Below the pieces are notes generated by a model, which saw only the letters and a program-made list of their open reading frames with translations, made no database searches and was not told the DNA's origin. From contig NC_092673.1 of assembly GCF_964355755.1 (NCBI RefSeq), positions 5,029,001 to 5,093,000 of the forward strand: DNA of 64,000 nt, in the 5' to 3' direction. Below are positions 11,181-26,663 of this stretch, one piece after another; the stretch's first letter is position 1, and each line of letters starts with the position of its first letter. The stretch is from Antedon mediterranea. Its lineage: Eukaryota; Echinodermata; Crinoidea; Comatulida; Antedonidae. The translations under genes and the position numbers were made by a program.

Positions 11181-13820
11181 GACTATAGAGTCTTCAAGTT
11201 AACGGTTTTAGATCTGTACTATGTCTCTTTATTTTTCATATGTTTACCATTTTCATGATTCAAACATTTGAGTACGGTAAGTTGTAAAACGACATTGCGA
11301 TTCACACAATCGGAAAAAGATGTTTATAAATGTTTTTTCTTCATCATTTTTATTAGGGATAATTTGTACTTCTGTATGCGTTTAATTCAATATTTTATCT
11401 TATACGTGTTGAATTGAATTTCGATCATATAAATTCAAATGAATAATCTCGAATCCTTGATTTCGTTAGCAAATCTAAATCAAATCAAAATGAATATTAG
11501 TATCATGGGCCTTGATAATTGGAAAAAGAAACACATGCACGAAAAGAAACTTTCTAATTATCCATTAATATGATCACATTACTAGATTGACATCTCATCG
11601 GATAAGTAAGAACACATGTACTTTGACGAATATACAGAAAAGAAACACATTAAAGGCGATGATTGCAAGATCGTGCCTTTCTGTCAAAGGAACTCACTTG
11701 TAATGCTCTGTGATCTCTGGACAGGTTCTTGTGGATGTAATAGGAAATGACATGCAACAACAATGTACCCTTACCCAGGCCTAGCAAATTGGCTGATGAC
11801 GGTTAGATAAACCATCACAGCGACTCATCAACGCAATAATGGAACAATTTGTTTTTCTATAACAGCACGAGCTAAGGTGCGATTAAATGAAAATAATTGC
11901 GTTAATTCGCCTTACTAATTAGAGTCTAAACAAACTAAGTGCGTTATTAGCAATTTATTCACAGAAATAATTGATTTTCTCCGCTCTTCGAGTGAAAATC
12001 AAAACGGATTAAGACCAGCAAATAGCGCGCAATTATGACCATACAATGCATATGAAACTAAATTATTGAACACTTGAGATGCGATACGTATTATGCGTTA
12101 CACAGGTACACATACAACAAAAGCTTACACAATCAAACACTGGTATATTGTATTTAAATTAGAAACGATTAAACACCAGTAAACAATTAAACGAATATTC
12201 CTCTCTAATGTTTTCCGATATCTGTCATTTATAGATTGGTTATAAAGTCCTTGATTTTGATCACTTTAATTATTCCAATCTATTACTGTGTAAATTGTTA
12301 GGCACCTGCAACGCATTCGATTTGATAGGTGTTTAGTTATAGTCCATCATCTACTTCAAACTCTATCGACGCTGTGCACAACGCAATTGAAACGCATTTG
12401 ATACACGTATTATCTGTAATTACTTGTCCATCTTGTAAAATATATTTTGTTAAAGCACTAAGAGCCAATTACACCAGTTGATTGATATTAAAGTTTCATG
12501 GTTTTTTATACATGCTTAATTTCTCCGTCGAGTTTACCGAGATGGCCTAGATCGTGTAATAAATACAGTATGTGAATTATTTGTTATAAATGTTCAAAGC
12601 AAGATTCTAAACACTGTTTGTTGTTGTGTAAAACGAGCTGTATTTGGTAACATTAGTATGGGCCTAACATTTATGGGCCTACCACAAACTGTTGGGCCTA
12701 TTAGAAACAATCCGCAGTGAAATTCGTTGTGTGATGGTGGGCTAACTCCTTTACCCCAAAGCATTGATTCTCAAGATTCTAGTGGTGGTAATGTGGTAAT
12801 ATTATTAGTAGGACCATGGTAGGACTAACATTTATAGGCCTACAAAACTTCCGGTTGACATTTTGTGAAATGTGTGCTGTTAGAACGTCTTTAAATGAAT
12901 AAAAATAACAAAAGGAGATATTTTTCTGAAGTGTATATTAGTATTTGTACTAAGGATTTATTTAAATTTAACCAAAATAAAAGTACAATAGGCTTCTTAA
13001 ACATCATTTGTTTATATATTAATTATATTTAAAGCAGTCTATGTTTTAGACTATGTTTTGATATTTCATTACCGGCGGCGTCGCTTTGGATACAGTACTA
13101 TACTATACTAGTACATTAGAGTACTATTTTATCTGTGATTTCAAATAGGAATCCTGGACAAAGACACCGTACAAGGCTATTGGTATCGTTTGCATAAGAA
13201 AGTTGCTACAGAACAAAAATGTGTTCACATATAATTGAAAAATAATAAGTGAAAATAGGCGACAGTCTAAACAGATTCTGCACTCACTCCGTACTACAGA
13301 AAACAAAAAGTTAAACAAAACATTATAATTTGAAATTATATATAAATATTACCGGATTTTTTTTTGCGACAATGATTAGGCTAAGTTCAACAATCCGGCA
13401 TTTTGTTTACTTTCTACTTTTGTTTTCAGTGCCGAAATTTAATTAATCAAATAAAAATCATGGAGGAGTCTCCTCCATGTCAAAATAAACCACAACAAAA
13501 CATTGATCCCCTCCTCACACCTGGTAATTCCACGCTCATCATTCTCTTAATTCGCCAATTAAATAGATAAACTATTAATAATGATTCATTGATGCAACTA
13601 ATTCGGCAACACCTTTTCTCACGCATCATGTTCAAAATGATATGTTACTCCATTACAAAACCATTTAGATGAGCAGAGAAGAATTTGTGTTATACACTGC
13701 AGAGGAACATAGGCCTAAATCTGGTTAGTTTACGTTCGTTAGAATCTATACAATTGTTTAATTATTAAACTGCGTCTTCCGTACCATATCACTGCATTAG
13801 AAGGAAATGTATGTATTGTA
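11181..13820. other. gene-free upstream DNA with a homeodomain-site-rich island
   Basis: No coding exon. 11640-12110 is repeat-free and carries many TAAT/ATTA cores (GCGTTAATTCG, ACTAATTAGAG, AATAATTGATTT) with interspersed GC-containing words. It lies 5-5.4 kb upstream of the NK1 promoter and is a plausible enhancer candidate. Confidence 0.35.
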
Positions 13821-14100
13821 TTAAAGATGGTTATTGTCTGAAAAATAATTTTTTTTAATATGCCATTTCAATTTCACATAATAGTTATCCACTTTGACCA
13901 AAAATTGAATCTAAACTAAAATTTATGTACCTGAAAAAGCTGTTAATTTAAAGCAAAACATGGTCAAATTGCCTGCCAGACAATGGAATTTTAGCATTTA
14001 TTATGTTATTTTTTAAGAAAAACATACATAAAATAACCTATTCAAAGTCTGATTTAATTAATCTTTATTTTTCATGTTTTGGGGGACAATACATCTTTAA
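13821..14100 (-). mobile_element. TTAA-flanked short element, copy 3
   Basis: TTAA at 13821-13824 followed by a decayed left end (AGATGGTTATTGTCTGAAAAA), then ATAATAGTTATCCACTTTGAC, TTTAAAGCAAAACATGGTC, CTATTCAAAGTCTGATTTAA, and right end GGGGGACAATACATCT, then TTAA at 14097-14100. Orientation is opposite to copy 1. No open frame. Confidence 0.8.
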
Positions 14101-16160
14101 TAGGTGTGTACGTCATAGTAAATCACTGTTGGTGTTGGTTAAAAGACAGTAAAATTATGGTAAAACACAAATGTGGAGTAGGCCTATATAGGCCTATTTA
14201 GAATTACGCATAGACCTATTCATGTTCTTATGGCTTTTTTTCGTAAAGTAAAACATTGTTCGTAATGTATTCGATTCGTTATCTTTTTTGGAGGAGGGAG
14301 GGGGGCGGTTTATTTGTTAAGTAATTAATATTCCTACATGGATAACTCATTTCAATTTCATTCGTCCGTGGGTCTGAATTTGTTTTTTTTTTAAATAGAA
14401 CAATTTGGGTTCAGGGTTTCAACTTTGCTTTCAAATTAGGACATCTACAAATTGTTTACAGAGTTTTTACAGTAAGCGCGCGGATATAGGCTATTGTGTT
14501 AAAATATTATGTTGCTAGATACATTAAAATAGAGATAGCATGTGGTAAAAAGTACCATATCATACCTTCACATTTAAGTATAAACAAAACCTGGAAGGGT
14601 GTTTTTGAGTCCCCCTTAAACGGGCTAATATAATGAGCCTGTAAATACGATACGCTAATAAAATTGCTTGAAAGTCAAGGCGTTTTTTTTACATCGTACT
14701 TCTGTTTTCCAAGATACTTGAAAGGGTAAAGCACTTTTAAGGTCAATAAACACTGCCGCTAAATACCCCTATGTCAGTCTCTTCAAAACTTCAAAGCTCG
14801 TTGTACTCGTAAAAATACGTCTATACCAGCCTAGCTTCTCGTTTCCAACCCGATCAACACATTCAGCCAACTACACTGGCGTTCGTTGCGTCACTGCAAA
14901 TTGATAAATTAAAATTAATTGCTTTATTATTATGACGTAATTAGCTAGTGATTTAAAGCGGTGTGTATTTCAACGCGGAAATACATGAATGCAATATACA
15001 AGTAGGCCTACAAATTAAAAAAGTATGTATCGGGCGGTGAAAACAAGGCGGTAAAAACTCAAAAGGAGTTATAGTTCCTTTACATTGGGTAATTAAATTC
15101 ACGTTTAATGATCACAGAACTCTGATAGAATCATTATATTGAAAGTGCTAGTTTTCATAATCAGGTATAAAACTTGTGAAAGGAGTTTGCTATTCGGTAC
15201 TGTGTATTTATTGCTCAACTAAACTCGCTCAAGGAAATATTTACAACTATGATCGTTGTTTGATAGCAGGATATCTCCTATAGATAGAAAAACATATTTG
15301 TATAATATGTTAATTACCGTATGTCAAACATTATTGCATTGTACTTCAAAAGTACGGGTTAAACAGTGTAATCGTCAAGCGAGGAAAACAACATAGTAAT
15401 TTATTTGGAAAATTTCACTTTTTTAAAGCCGATGGGGCTGCATTTATAGCAATATCAAAATAGTAATACAAACAGTAGGCCTAACATTTACACGTACAAT
15501 AAATTTGAAAGAAAAACAAAAATACAAAATCAAATATCAATAAAATATAAATTAATATTCAAAGTAAAATGTCAAATTTCTCAAAGAGAGAGAGAGAGAG
15601 AGTATCGACAGTGTAAACGCGGCCGTAATATATAGCATGGCCTTTTTGTTTCTGAAGTTATAGTCACAGATTGATGAATTATTCTTAAAATTTAATTACG
15701 AGTGTAATTTAAAATATAACAGAACTGACCAATTATTACTGTAGGCTATTGGAAATATGTTTGGCGAACAGCAGGTACTCGAAACTAAGATCTGTCAGTT
15801 AAAGGTGCTACCAGCCCGACGGCAATGTTTAAGTGTCGTTTTAAACAAAACAATATTGCCTAGGCTATAGAGTTATACAATTTTACGGTTGTACGGTAAA
15901 TGTTACATAATCTCAAATGATGCATACAATAACTGTGAACCAGTGCCGATAAGTTTGATGTTTGATTTATTAACGTATAGTACGACGAATAAAATTACAA
16001 ATAACGAAGAAATACCGTAACAAATCCAACTTTAAGTACTAAAAAGATGACAAAAAAAGAATTACAAATAATCTTATATTAAATCATTAATACCGATTTT
16101 TTTTAAATTGGATATACATAACTGCAACAGTTTCGTTAATTTTGTTTTAGCATATTATAC
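14101..16160. other. non-coding DNA
   Basis: No gene recognised. Contains a short (AG)n run at 15585-15602 and several TAGGCCTA octamers (two within 14179-14200). Confidence 0.5.
15585..15602. repeat. (AG)n microsatellite
   Basis: About nine uninterrupted AG dinucleotides. Confidence 0.9.
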
Positions 16161-16200
16161 TTTTTTTTCTCTTTTGTGGCATAAGCACCACTTTTATTCA
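16161..16200 (-). repeat. retroelement-like tail with small hairpin, copy 2
   Basis: TTTTTTTTCTCTTTTGTGG, ATAAG, CACCACTTTTATT. Same layout as 8311-8350: a poly(T) start and GTGG..CCAC arms. Read on the minus strand it is an A-rich 3' tail. Confidence 0.4.
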
Positions 16201-16870
16201 CATTCATATTATCTTTCATGTTATCACATCAAATCATATTATTTATCAAACTTGTCTAAATATATTTTCAAGATCTAGTATGTAAATTGTAATAATACAA
16301 ACTGAAACATTCTTGAAAGGAGTTGGGGATTGCGTTGTTTTAAAAGTTACCCAGAGCAGTGGGATTGAATGACAGATATTAGCAATGATAAAAAATATTA
16401 ATGTGATAACTAGAACACGCGTGCTCATAAAAAGAAGAACCAACAGCGACTGGTAATTGAGACTAACACTTAAGGAGAATAACATTCCAATTCAAGTACC
16501 GGCGGCTTATTTGATCTCGCCGACACCTTATTCTACCCCGTGAATGCTCTTTTATTGCTATTTGATTTCTTTGGATTTGTGGAAATTGCCCCGTTGTTGG
16601 TCACTTGTACTCCTGTGTGTAAAAATAATCCGACACAAAGGCGTTACATTGTATTGGTATAGTCTTCTTTTCAGGTAACTGTTTGAGGCAAGCATTCGAG
16701 TCAACAGTTAGTGTCCACTGTCCTATCAGTTAATTTACCGGCCAATTAAAATTACCCCTTGTAATGAGTACCGCGGTCATAACCGTATTATTACCACTGA
16801 TCCGTATACTATAGGCCGTAAGTCTGCTGTAATTGTATTCCACCTATTGTATTTAATCGGTGACTTTATC
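16201..16870. other. NK1 upstream flanking DNA
   Basis: No exon. From about 16500 the composition becomes more balanced as the NK1 promoter is approached, consistent with proximal regulatory sequence. Confidence 0.4.
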
Positions 16871-16892
16871 AACGCATGCGCTCTTCAATTAA

Positions 16893-16947
16893 CCAATCAA
16901 CGCGTTTCAGAGTAGTCAATGAATTAAGTGGAAAACTTACTATAAAA
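16893..16947 (+). promoter_or_regulatory. candidate NK1 core promoter (CCAAT + TATA)
   Basis: CCAAT lies at 16893-16897 in AACCAATCAACGCG, and TATAAAA at 16941-16947. A start site about 30 bp downstream of the TATA (about 16970) would give a 5' leader of roughly 115 nt before the ATG at 17085. The leader contains an in-frame TGA at 17052-17054, which closes the reading frame upstream of that ATG. The motifs are seen; promoter function is inferred. Confidence 0.5.
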
Positions 16948-17084
16948 CTCAACACAATCATTTGGTATGATAATATCGAAATACTACAACGTACACGCAC
17001 AATTGCTGAGTGAAATATTCTGTTACCTATTTTCTGTTATATAATACTTGTTGAGTTTTTATTAGTGTTTTCTTGAATTTTCAA

Positions 17085-19317
<2,233 letters not shown>

Positions 19318-19680
19318 ACCGTACTAAAGACTTTTATAAAGACTCAGAAATATTTTATTTTAAAATCGACCATCTTTCTTGCCCTAAAACCTACCGAGCA
19401 GGGTCCGACAGGATTTGGTCGCTCTATTTATATATAGTTAACTTTATTATATGTTTTTCTTTTGTGAAATATGTGATTGTTAGGGGAAAAAAGACTGCAG
19501 TCATTATAATTCGTACATGAAGAAAGATATATCGTTACTTAATAGAATTTTACAGTGTATATATCATTGTTAAATCCATACTATTAATATACAAACTATA
19601 CCTATGTTATTTTTTGTCTGTAAATTAATATGATCCACTTTTCACTCATGTGCTGTGCATTAGAAGTAAACTGTTTTCAT

Positions 19681-19715
19681 AATAAATCTATCCAATTAAA
19701 CAAAACCGAAATAAA
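19681..19715 (+). terminator. candidate NK1 poly(A) signals
   Basis: AATAAA at 19681-19686 and 19710-19715, 364-398 nt after the stop codon. A further AATAAA lies at 19989-19994. Which one is used cannot be told from sequence. Confidence 0.45.
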
Positions 19716-21316
19716 ACAACTAAATTATTCTCAAACTAAATGAAATACTTGATTCGATCCAACAAAATGTACAATATTTTGTACTGTCAACTTAGTATGT
19801 TTGAATATAAAAATGACGTTATAAAAAGCGCGCGTGTTTTCAGACGATATTAACAAATCGTTTGCAAACTCGCACGTTTGTTTGGAACACAGACGATATT
19901 GATTTAGTAAATATGTTCAAATTATTTTAAATTATGTGTATGTATTGAACAATACCATCATGCTGATGTTGATCTTTTTTAGAAAAATAATAAATATATG
20001 AATATATGAACTGTTGCAATGTGAAATATACTTTTGTTTGTTTTATTTAATGAGACTGTATTTTTAACGAGTGATGCACAGAAGGAGATCCTATAGTGAG
20101 TCGATGGAAGAAATAAATAGATAAATATAAACACAACATGCAATGAACATGAATTCTAAACCGGCCGGCGATATACTGATTAATTAATTAATTTGAAACG
20201 ATTAAATATATTTCCTCCATGGTGAGTCGGACGAAAAGTGCTTTTAAACAAGAAATAGACAGAAAACGATTGACTTTGCGTGGCCAATCAAAGGTTACGA
20301 CCTTTGAAAAAAAAATATCTATGAATAAAACTATACCCTAATAGCCTACAGTACTAAGAAAATAGCATTACTGAGAATAATCAAATTGAAGTCATAGCCT
20401 CTATTAAACACCAATAAAAAAACCTGTTGTGCTTTGGTGGTCTTATAAAATTATAGAAATTGATAAAGGTACTGTGATAGTAGTACTATGGTTAACAGTA
20501 GTATGATAACTGACGGGGAACCTTTTGGTAAACTTTAATAGGTCTAAAAAAAATGAAAAGTAAACTACAATCAACGTAAGAAAAGTAATATGGATACTAA
20601 CATGATTTTTTAGTCCATCTGTATCAGAGATAATACAGAATCCATGTTGTCATTTATCGTATAGTTCTACACGCATTTGGAAGATAACAAACACGGAATC
20701 GGGTGCATACAAAGGGGAAAATGAAACTGGGAACATGACGTAAAGAAAAGCAAGAAGCAGGTAAAGACAAGCAGGGAAATCATTCATTGCTAAAGACCAG
20801 TAACTTCTTAGATGTAGCCAAACTTGGAGACGACCATGTAACGTCCACAAAGGACAAGGAATCATAGAACATATACACACATAGGTATGTTTCATTTGGG
20901 TATCAAGGTGTCACCATTTAGGCCTACCTCGAATCTATAGTGAGGAAATCTATTTTATCCTACGGCACAAATCCCAGTATGGCATTTTTACATTTTTTAA
21001 ATAGAGTATTTTTTTATGATATTTTAATATGGTACATATTTACTTCAATAATTTGCAATAATCTGCAATACGCCTAGTCTTTCCTCAACACAATGCATTA
21101 AGTTTTAGTTTAAGTTACGTGTGCTCTTTTATATTTTACTTTTTTATTTTTGTTGTTGTAACAAATTTTGTGTGAATGATGTACAGTATAATCTATATAT
21201 TTTTTTACTTGTTATGTATGTAGAGTATCAAATGACACATTTCCAATTGTATGTATTGTGTATGTAATTGGACAATAACAGTTTTTTTAATTTGTTTGCA
21301 TTTTTTAAAATAATAT
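19716..21316. other. downstream flank, non-coding
   Basis: No second gene. The 81-codon minus frame at 20650-20895 shows no domain. A lone CCCAGTATGGCATTT near 20970 matches the unit of the minisatellite at 21317. Confidence 0.45.
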
Positions 21317-21389
21317 ATCCCAGTATGGCATAACATCCCAATATGACATTACATCCCAATATGACATTACATCCCAATATGGCATTACA
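21317..21389. repeat. 18-bp tandem repeat
   Basis: Four units of ATCCCAATATGACATTAC with a few substitutions; the first reads ATCCCAGTATGGCATAAC. Confidence 0.9.
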
Positions 21390-22100
21390 TTGGCCTATTC
21401 GTAAGATACAACAATTATAGGTAACGTTTACATCAATCTATTTTCTCTCAGTTTATCGAAATGTTGGCGGCAAAAATACGGTAACGGTTGGTAGAAAAAA
21501 TACTGTAATATTTCCGACAGATTTGTAAACGTTTATGGAAAAGACAAGATTGACATTCAAACCGATTCGTATAATATCAGTTGGCTTCGAGTTGGGTTAT
21601 GGTGTAAATTCAAAACATAAATAGATGTTTACGATTAACTGTTGACTTTTAATTAACCTAAGCAACAAACTTAAACTGACGTTAATTTTTTTTCTCAATT
21701 ATGGTAATTAGTCCATCTGTACTAAATATAACTACCGGATATAATCGTATCAAAAGGAGACGATCCCGTGCCCCTTGTAATTGGAAAAGCCAAAGTATCT
21801 CACCCATCGCCATTGTATTTTGGGGTATAATGTTGATTCATTCAAGTTGGTTGTATAGCAAATTTCGACCTTATTAACGCGAGTCAAGTATACAGTTAGT
21901 GACACGATATAACACAGTCATAAAAACAATATGACGAAGGTAACAATACATTGCTTCCGTTAAGACCATAAAATTAAAAAAAGGGTATTTCAGAGTAACA
22001 GCCCCTGCAATACCAAGTGCAATCCGTGCCGAATCCCCCAAATTGGTTCTTGTTATATAAGGCCTATATTAATGAAACTTTCCTACAAAGATCTTTGGAA
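21390..22100. other. non-coding DNA
   Basis: No gene, RNA or dispersed repeat recognised. Confidence 0.5.
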
Positions 22101-22132
22101 ATTGATAATTGATAATTGATAATTGATAATTG
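22101..22132. repeat. 7-bp tandem repeat ATTGATA
   Basis: Four and a half perfect copies. Confidence 0.9.
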
Positions 22133-22249
22133 TGCCTAATTTGAATTGCTCTATTTTACTGCGAAAACAGTAAAAAACTTTACACAGTCAATGCAAAATT
22201 AAACAAGTTATTTCATTACATATGCTGCGATTGAAATTTTATTTACACC

Positions 22250-22516
22250 ATATGAATATTATTAATCTTTTTATCTTTTAAATTTGTATATTTATGTACC
22301 GATCCCTTATACTCATTTTGAGTCTTAAGATACTTTTTATAAGCTTGTACAAATGTTTTTCTTGGTGCAATATTTTTTATATTTCGATGTTTTTTAAGGG
22401 GCAACTAACTCTTTGAGTTATAGTAATTGTTTTGCTTTGGTTGCCCCTGACCATTGTGCTCTGTTTCTGTTCTGTTATGTATCTGTGTTTTGGTCGAATA
22501 AATAAATGAAATGAAA
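22250..22516 (+). mobile_element. putative LINE 3' tail, copy 1
   Basis: Ends in AATAAATAAATGAAATGAAA, as does 34660-34866. Both share a preceding TTGAGT..ATAGT small inverted motif (CTCTTTGAGTTATAGT here) followed by a T-rich stretch. ATGAA-type 3' repeats are typical of L2/CR1-like LINEs. No reverse-transcriptase frame remains; the 5' boundary is a guess. Confidence 0.45.
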
Positions 22517-22557
22517 AAATGAAATGTTTACACCAAAGAAACAAATTGGAAATTTCG

Positions 22558-22603
22558 TTAATGAGATGTTAATGAGATGTTAATGAGATGTTAATGAGAT
22601 GTT
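22558..22603. repeat. 11-bp tandem repeat ATGAGATGTTA
   Basis: Four nearly perfect copies. Confidence 0.9.
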
Positions 22604-22803
22604 CGATTACAACATCTTGTTTCAGAATTATCATTGCTTCAAGTCTCCATTGTGTTTAAAATTTATTATATTATTTATTCTTTCTGAGTATTACGCAATA
22701 AACTTTTACTATCTCTGTGATACATTGTATACTTGTATATTTGCTTTCATTTTTCACCAGGATTATTGAACATGGAACAAAACATGAAAGAGTTATAGGC
22801 TAA

Positions 22804-22905
22804 TTAACTCAATGCGGTGGTTAAGTGGTTAAAAGTTTCGGACACCAAAAAGTACTATTTTGTTCAGGTACGATTCATGTACTCCTGTAAACACATTCTT
22901 AAACA
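22804..22905 (+). mobile_element. weak tRNA-like SINE fragment
   Basis: A box A-like GCGGTGGTTAAGTGGTTAA is followed about 45 nt later by TTCAGGTACGATTCATG (box B-like, poor match) and GTACTCCTGTAAACACATTCTT. The last part recurs near 24988-25024 (ACGATTCGTGTACTTCTGTAAACACG), supporting a dispersed repeat. tRNA ancestry is tentative. Confidence 0.35.
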
Positions 22906-24510
22906 ATAATATTTTTATTATTATATATATATATGTAATAATGTTTATAGGCCTACTACGCGCGCAATTTATAATCATTTTTCTATTGTGTTGTCTATAA
23001 TTCTTTGTTAGAGTTTTTGCATTTAGAATGTGAGGGTCACGTGGTGTATGCGGTTTTAGTATCATTGGTGGAGTTCATCTTTTAATATTAACCGCCTCTT
23101 ATGTTTTATCAAAATTTAATAATGATAAATTACAATCAAAAGAGACTTAATGCCAAACACTGTTACATCGTTATGTTGCATTTATATTTATTCTAGCAAA
23201 ATATTATTGGTAATTACATTGAAACACGTCAATTTAATATAATATGTCGCCGATTTGTTCGAATTTGATGTTATTAGTACTTTACATATGCTAACGATGT
23301 AAACAAACTTATGAAAAAATTATTTAGTTGCACGGGAAATAAGTAGGTTAATTTGAAGAACAATAATAATGTTCGCATTTTTTATCTATTCCGCACTTTC
23401 TGGTACAATTAAATGGTTTTAATAAGTTGCTTTATTTGCCAAAATATATCATTTATTAGTAACTCATGACAATTGATCAATATTGACATTTAAGCGAACG
23501 AGCGTATAAGAGTTTAATAAAACTTTCCACTAATGTTTTTTACTAAGAGTTTTATGGTTATTGTTACAGTAATCAACAGGTTGTATTAATTAAGAGTTAA
23601 AACGCGACGCATACAACGAATTTATGCAGTTTAACACAAAAACATTCTCAATAATTGTATTTGTTTGCTATTCATGGTCACTGTCACCACATTAGTTGAG
23701 TTTACAACATATAAATATATTTGCAATAAATCAGAATCCATATTTAAATGTCAGTTATTTTATTTTATAATTAATGCACTTATAGCGTTCCATAGGATTA
23801 CGCTCAGTAGAATTTCATATTTTCGCTCTGAAATTCTTTATATTGATAACATTGCTACGTAATTATTGACTTGGGACAAATTGAACACGAATGTAATATG
23901 AATTTAGTTACAGTATACGATTTGGTCAAAGTTGAATAGCATGCGTGGTTCGGGTTCAGTACATAGCAAACTTTCCGGAGCTCGTTAGCATAGCTCCAAA
24001 GTAATTGTTTGTTAAATTGGCTTTCGCTAACATAACATGACTGTTTTTGTTTCAATTGAGCTATCGTAATTATGTTTAAATTATGTATTTTATTCGGTAG
24101 AATGCTTAGGCCTACCGGTACTCTTTCAGATCCTCCTTAATCGATTCGTCGAACTCACACGAACGAACATTAGAAGGCGTACAGATTTGTAGGAAAAATT
24201 TGTAGCAACCAAATACAAGATCGAAATAAACAGGAAATGTATACATTAATTAATTCAACACGTATCTTACACTATTAGTGGTCAGCTAGGTAAACCATAG
24301 CCTTTCATCAATTAATGCACGATACATTGCATATACCATACATACAGAGGAGTATATGGCAAAATACTAGAAAAAAATATTATAAAAGAATACAATTTCT
24401 ATTAAATTTAATCCAATTAAAAACCACTATGTGACCGATATTGTGGTATTTAGCCGTCTTGATCTTTAAGAACTATAATTTAAGTTCGTAACTTTTTCTG
24501 GAGTCCTTTA
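22906..24510. other. AT-rich non-coding DNA
   Basis: No gene or strong repeat. Short ORFs at 23665 and 23855 look random. Confidence 0.5.
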
Positions 24511-24638
24511 ACTCCACTCCCTTCTACTTACTCCCCTTCCTTCTACTTAATCCCCTCCCTGCTACTGAATCCCCTCCCTGCTACTTAATCCCCTCCCTGC
24601 TACTTAATCCCCTCCCTGCTACTTAATCCCCCCTCCCG
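24511..24638. repeat. 19-bp pyrimidine minisatellite
   Basis: About six copies of CCCCTCCCTGCTACTTAAT, diverged at the 5' end (CCCCTTCCTTCTACTTAAT). C-rich on +, G-rich on the complement. Confidence 0.9.
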
Positions 24639-24685
24639 TTATTAACATGCCCAGCGCCTTTGATTTTGTACCTCGGTCTTTGAAT

Positions 24686-24704
24686 TGACGCTTTATAAAT
24701 ATTC

Positions 24705-24765
<61 letters not shown>

Positions 24766-24790
24766 AATAATAATAATAATAATAATAATA
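24686..24790 (+). repeat. CGCTTTATAAAT tail plus (AAT)n microsatellite
   Basis: GACGCTTTATAAATATTCAT followed by about 27 TAA units with one CAC interruption. The CGCTwTATAAAT + (AAT)n design matches the tail of the repeats at 2092 and 60075, so this microsatellite probably grew from a truncated SINE-like tail. Confidence 0.75.
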
Positions 24791-26385
24791 TGTATGTGTG
24801 GCCATCGTTAATTATAAGCATATTAATTAATTAATGTTTTACAAAACTTAAATTAAACTTATTTAATTGTCACTCTTTCAATATGATTCTTACTGAATGA
24901 TGTACTGTATTTAATAAATTTTTTTAAATTCCATGGCGATAATGTATCTTCGCGCAATACAAATTAAACGAATTAACATTACTCTTACTACGATTCGTGT
25001 ACTTCTGTAAACACGTTATTTAGTACTAATAGTATATACAGTTGAATGAACTGTAATTCGCATTTCTACGTATGTTTTTTATTAACTGTATTTGCTTCAG
25101 GCCACATTTTTTTTAACTTTCTAGTTTTGCTTCTTTTTGACAGCCCGATACGCGTCACGCCCCATTGGTTTTGCACCGAGCGTGAAAAGCGAAAGCGGTT
25201 GCTAAGTATGGCTTAGATGTTATGCCTAATAATTTGCACGATGTTTTCTATTTATTAGGTGACCAATTCAAAATAAATTAATTGATCGACATATCTATGC
25301 CCCAGGTGGCAGACGTAAAATAGTCATCAGGTTGGTAGTACAGCCAAGTTCATGGCTTGCGCACCGTCAAACACATTACACAGAGATTCCATCTTAGGCT
25401 TAGGCCTATAATTGTTTACGTTCATTCGGTGTTTTCGTTTGGCTAATTAAACATTTCCTTTTATAAATTTATCAACATTTTATATTAATTATAGGCCTAA
25501 GTTATAATTAATATTTTGAGCACTCTTTTCGTAGGCCTACAATCTCAATATCAACAAAGGAATACACCATCCCTGTTTATAGAAGTTGTTGAACTCTTAC
25601 TTGATCTACTTTGGTTCAAATCTACTCCGACTATAAGCCTATACATAATACGTTTTTCATACTAAGAATTTTATTATTTTCTTTAAAATAAAATAATTTT
25701 TTATAGGCCTAGTAATTAACAAATTGTTTCTAGATTTTATGGATGAGGGCGTTTATGTGTCTCATTTTAAATCAATACAGATATTGGTGATACTAAATTG
25801 GTCATAAAGTACCAACATCATTAGTTGATCGATGTATATTTCTGTTTTTCGAGATTTTTCATGAGAGGACCATAATTCGTCAACGTACAAACTTTGATAA
25901 TAATCATAAGTGTAAAAGCGTTAAATGCAATCACACGTGCGCGTAAATTGATGATAACCATAAGTGCGCGTAAAAACATTGATAATATCATTTCATAACA
26001 TTTTATGATCATTTTGCGATACTCATCGATGTCGACAAATACATTTTAAAAACGAATTATGACAGCAAAATGCGGTACAGAAATCAAAACGACAAAAATA
26101 TGATATACAGTAACTTTCGAAGGCCTATAATACGTTTCTAATGGATCTACTCGAGGTGATAAATAAAAATCATAATTAATAACAATGTTTTGTTAATAAG
26201 GCTTGTTCACACCTGTCGAAAACACTAAAATTCCATTTCAAATCTAGGCCTAATAGATTGGTTCTCTTTCAATTATGCATGATATGACGATTATGATGAA
26301 TTATATCAAACTTTGAAGATCGTAATAATTAATCAGAGCAATTTGCCTTAAGATAGAACATCATTTGGATTATTGTTAATGAATA
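24791..26385. other. non-coding; possible CCAAT/X-box-like patch at 25.15-25.21 kb
   Basis: 25140-25215 contains CCCCATTGG (inverted CCAAT) and CGGTTGCTAAG, an RFX half-site-like word, in an otherwise AT-rich stretch. No exon follows that I can identify. 24988-25024 repeats the 3' part of 22804-22905. Confidence 0.35.
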
Positions 26386-26663
26386 ATATCCTGAAAAAAT
26401 TTTTTTTTTTTTTATTATGCCATTTTGATGTTCCATAATAGTATAAAAAAAACTGTAATTTAAAGCAAAAAATAGTCAAATTGGCTGCAGCCTGCAGTGG
26501 ATTTTTAGGCCTAACTGTTTTTTTTTTTTGTCTATATAAGTGAAAAAAAAAGGTTTTTTTCTGTGGATGTGATTAACTTTATTAAAACTACAAAATTGCC
26601 TATTCAAAGTCTGATTTTATTAATCTTCATTTTTCATGATTTTGAGAGATAATACATCTTTAA
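26386..26663 (-). mobile_element. TTAA-flanked short element, copy 4
   Basis: TCCTGAAAAAATTTT, TTATGCCATTTTGATGTTCCATAATAG, TTTAAAGCAAAAAATAGTC, GTGATTAACTTTATTAAAACTAC, CTATTCAAAGTCTGATTT, right end AGATAATACATCT, then TTAA at 26660-26663. The left terminus is lost. A TAGGCCTA sits inside it at 26506. Confidence 0.75.

Noticed and set aside
17073-17084. Starting NK1 at the TTG upstream of the first ATG
   Set aside because: Eukaryotic initiation strongly favours ATG; the first in-frame ATG is at 17085 after a TGA at 17052.
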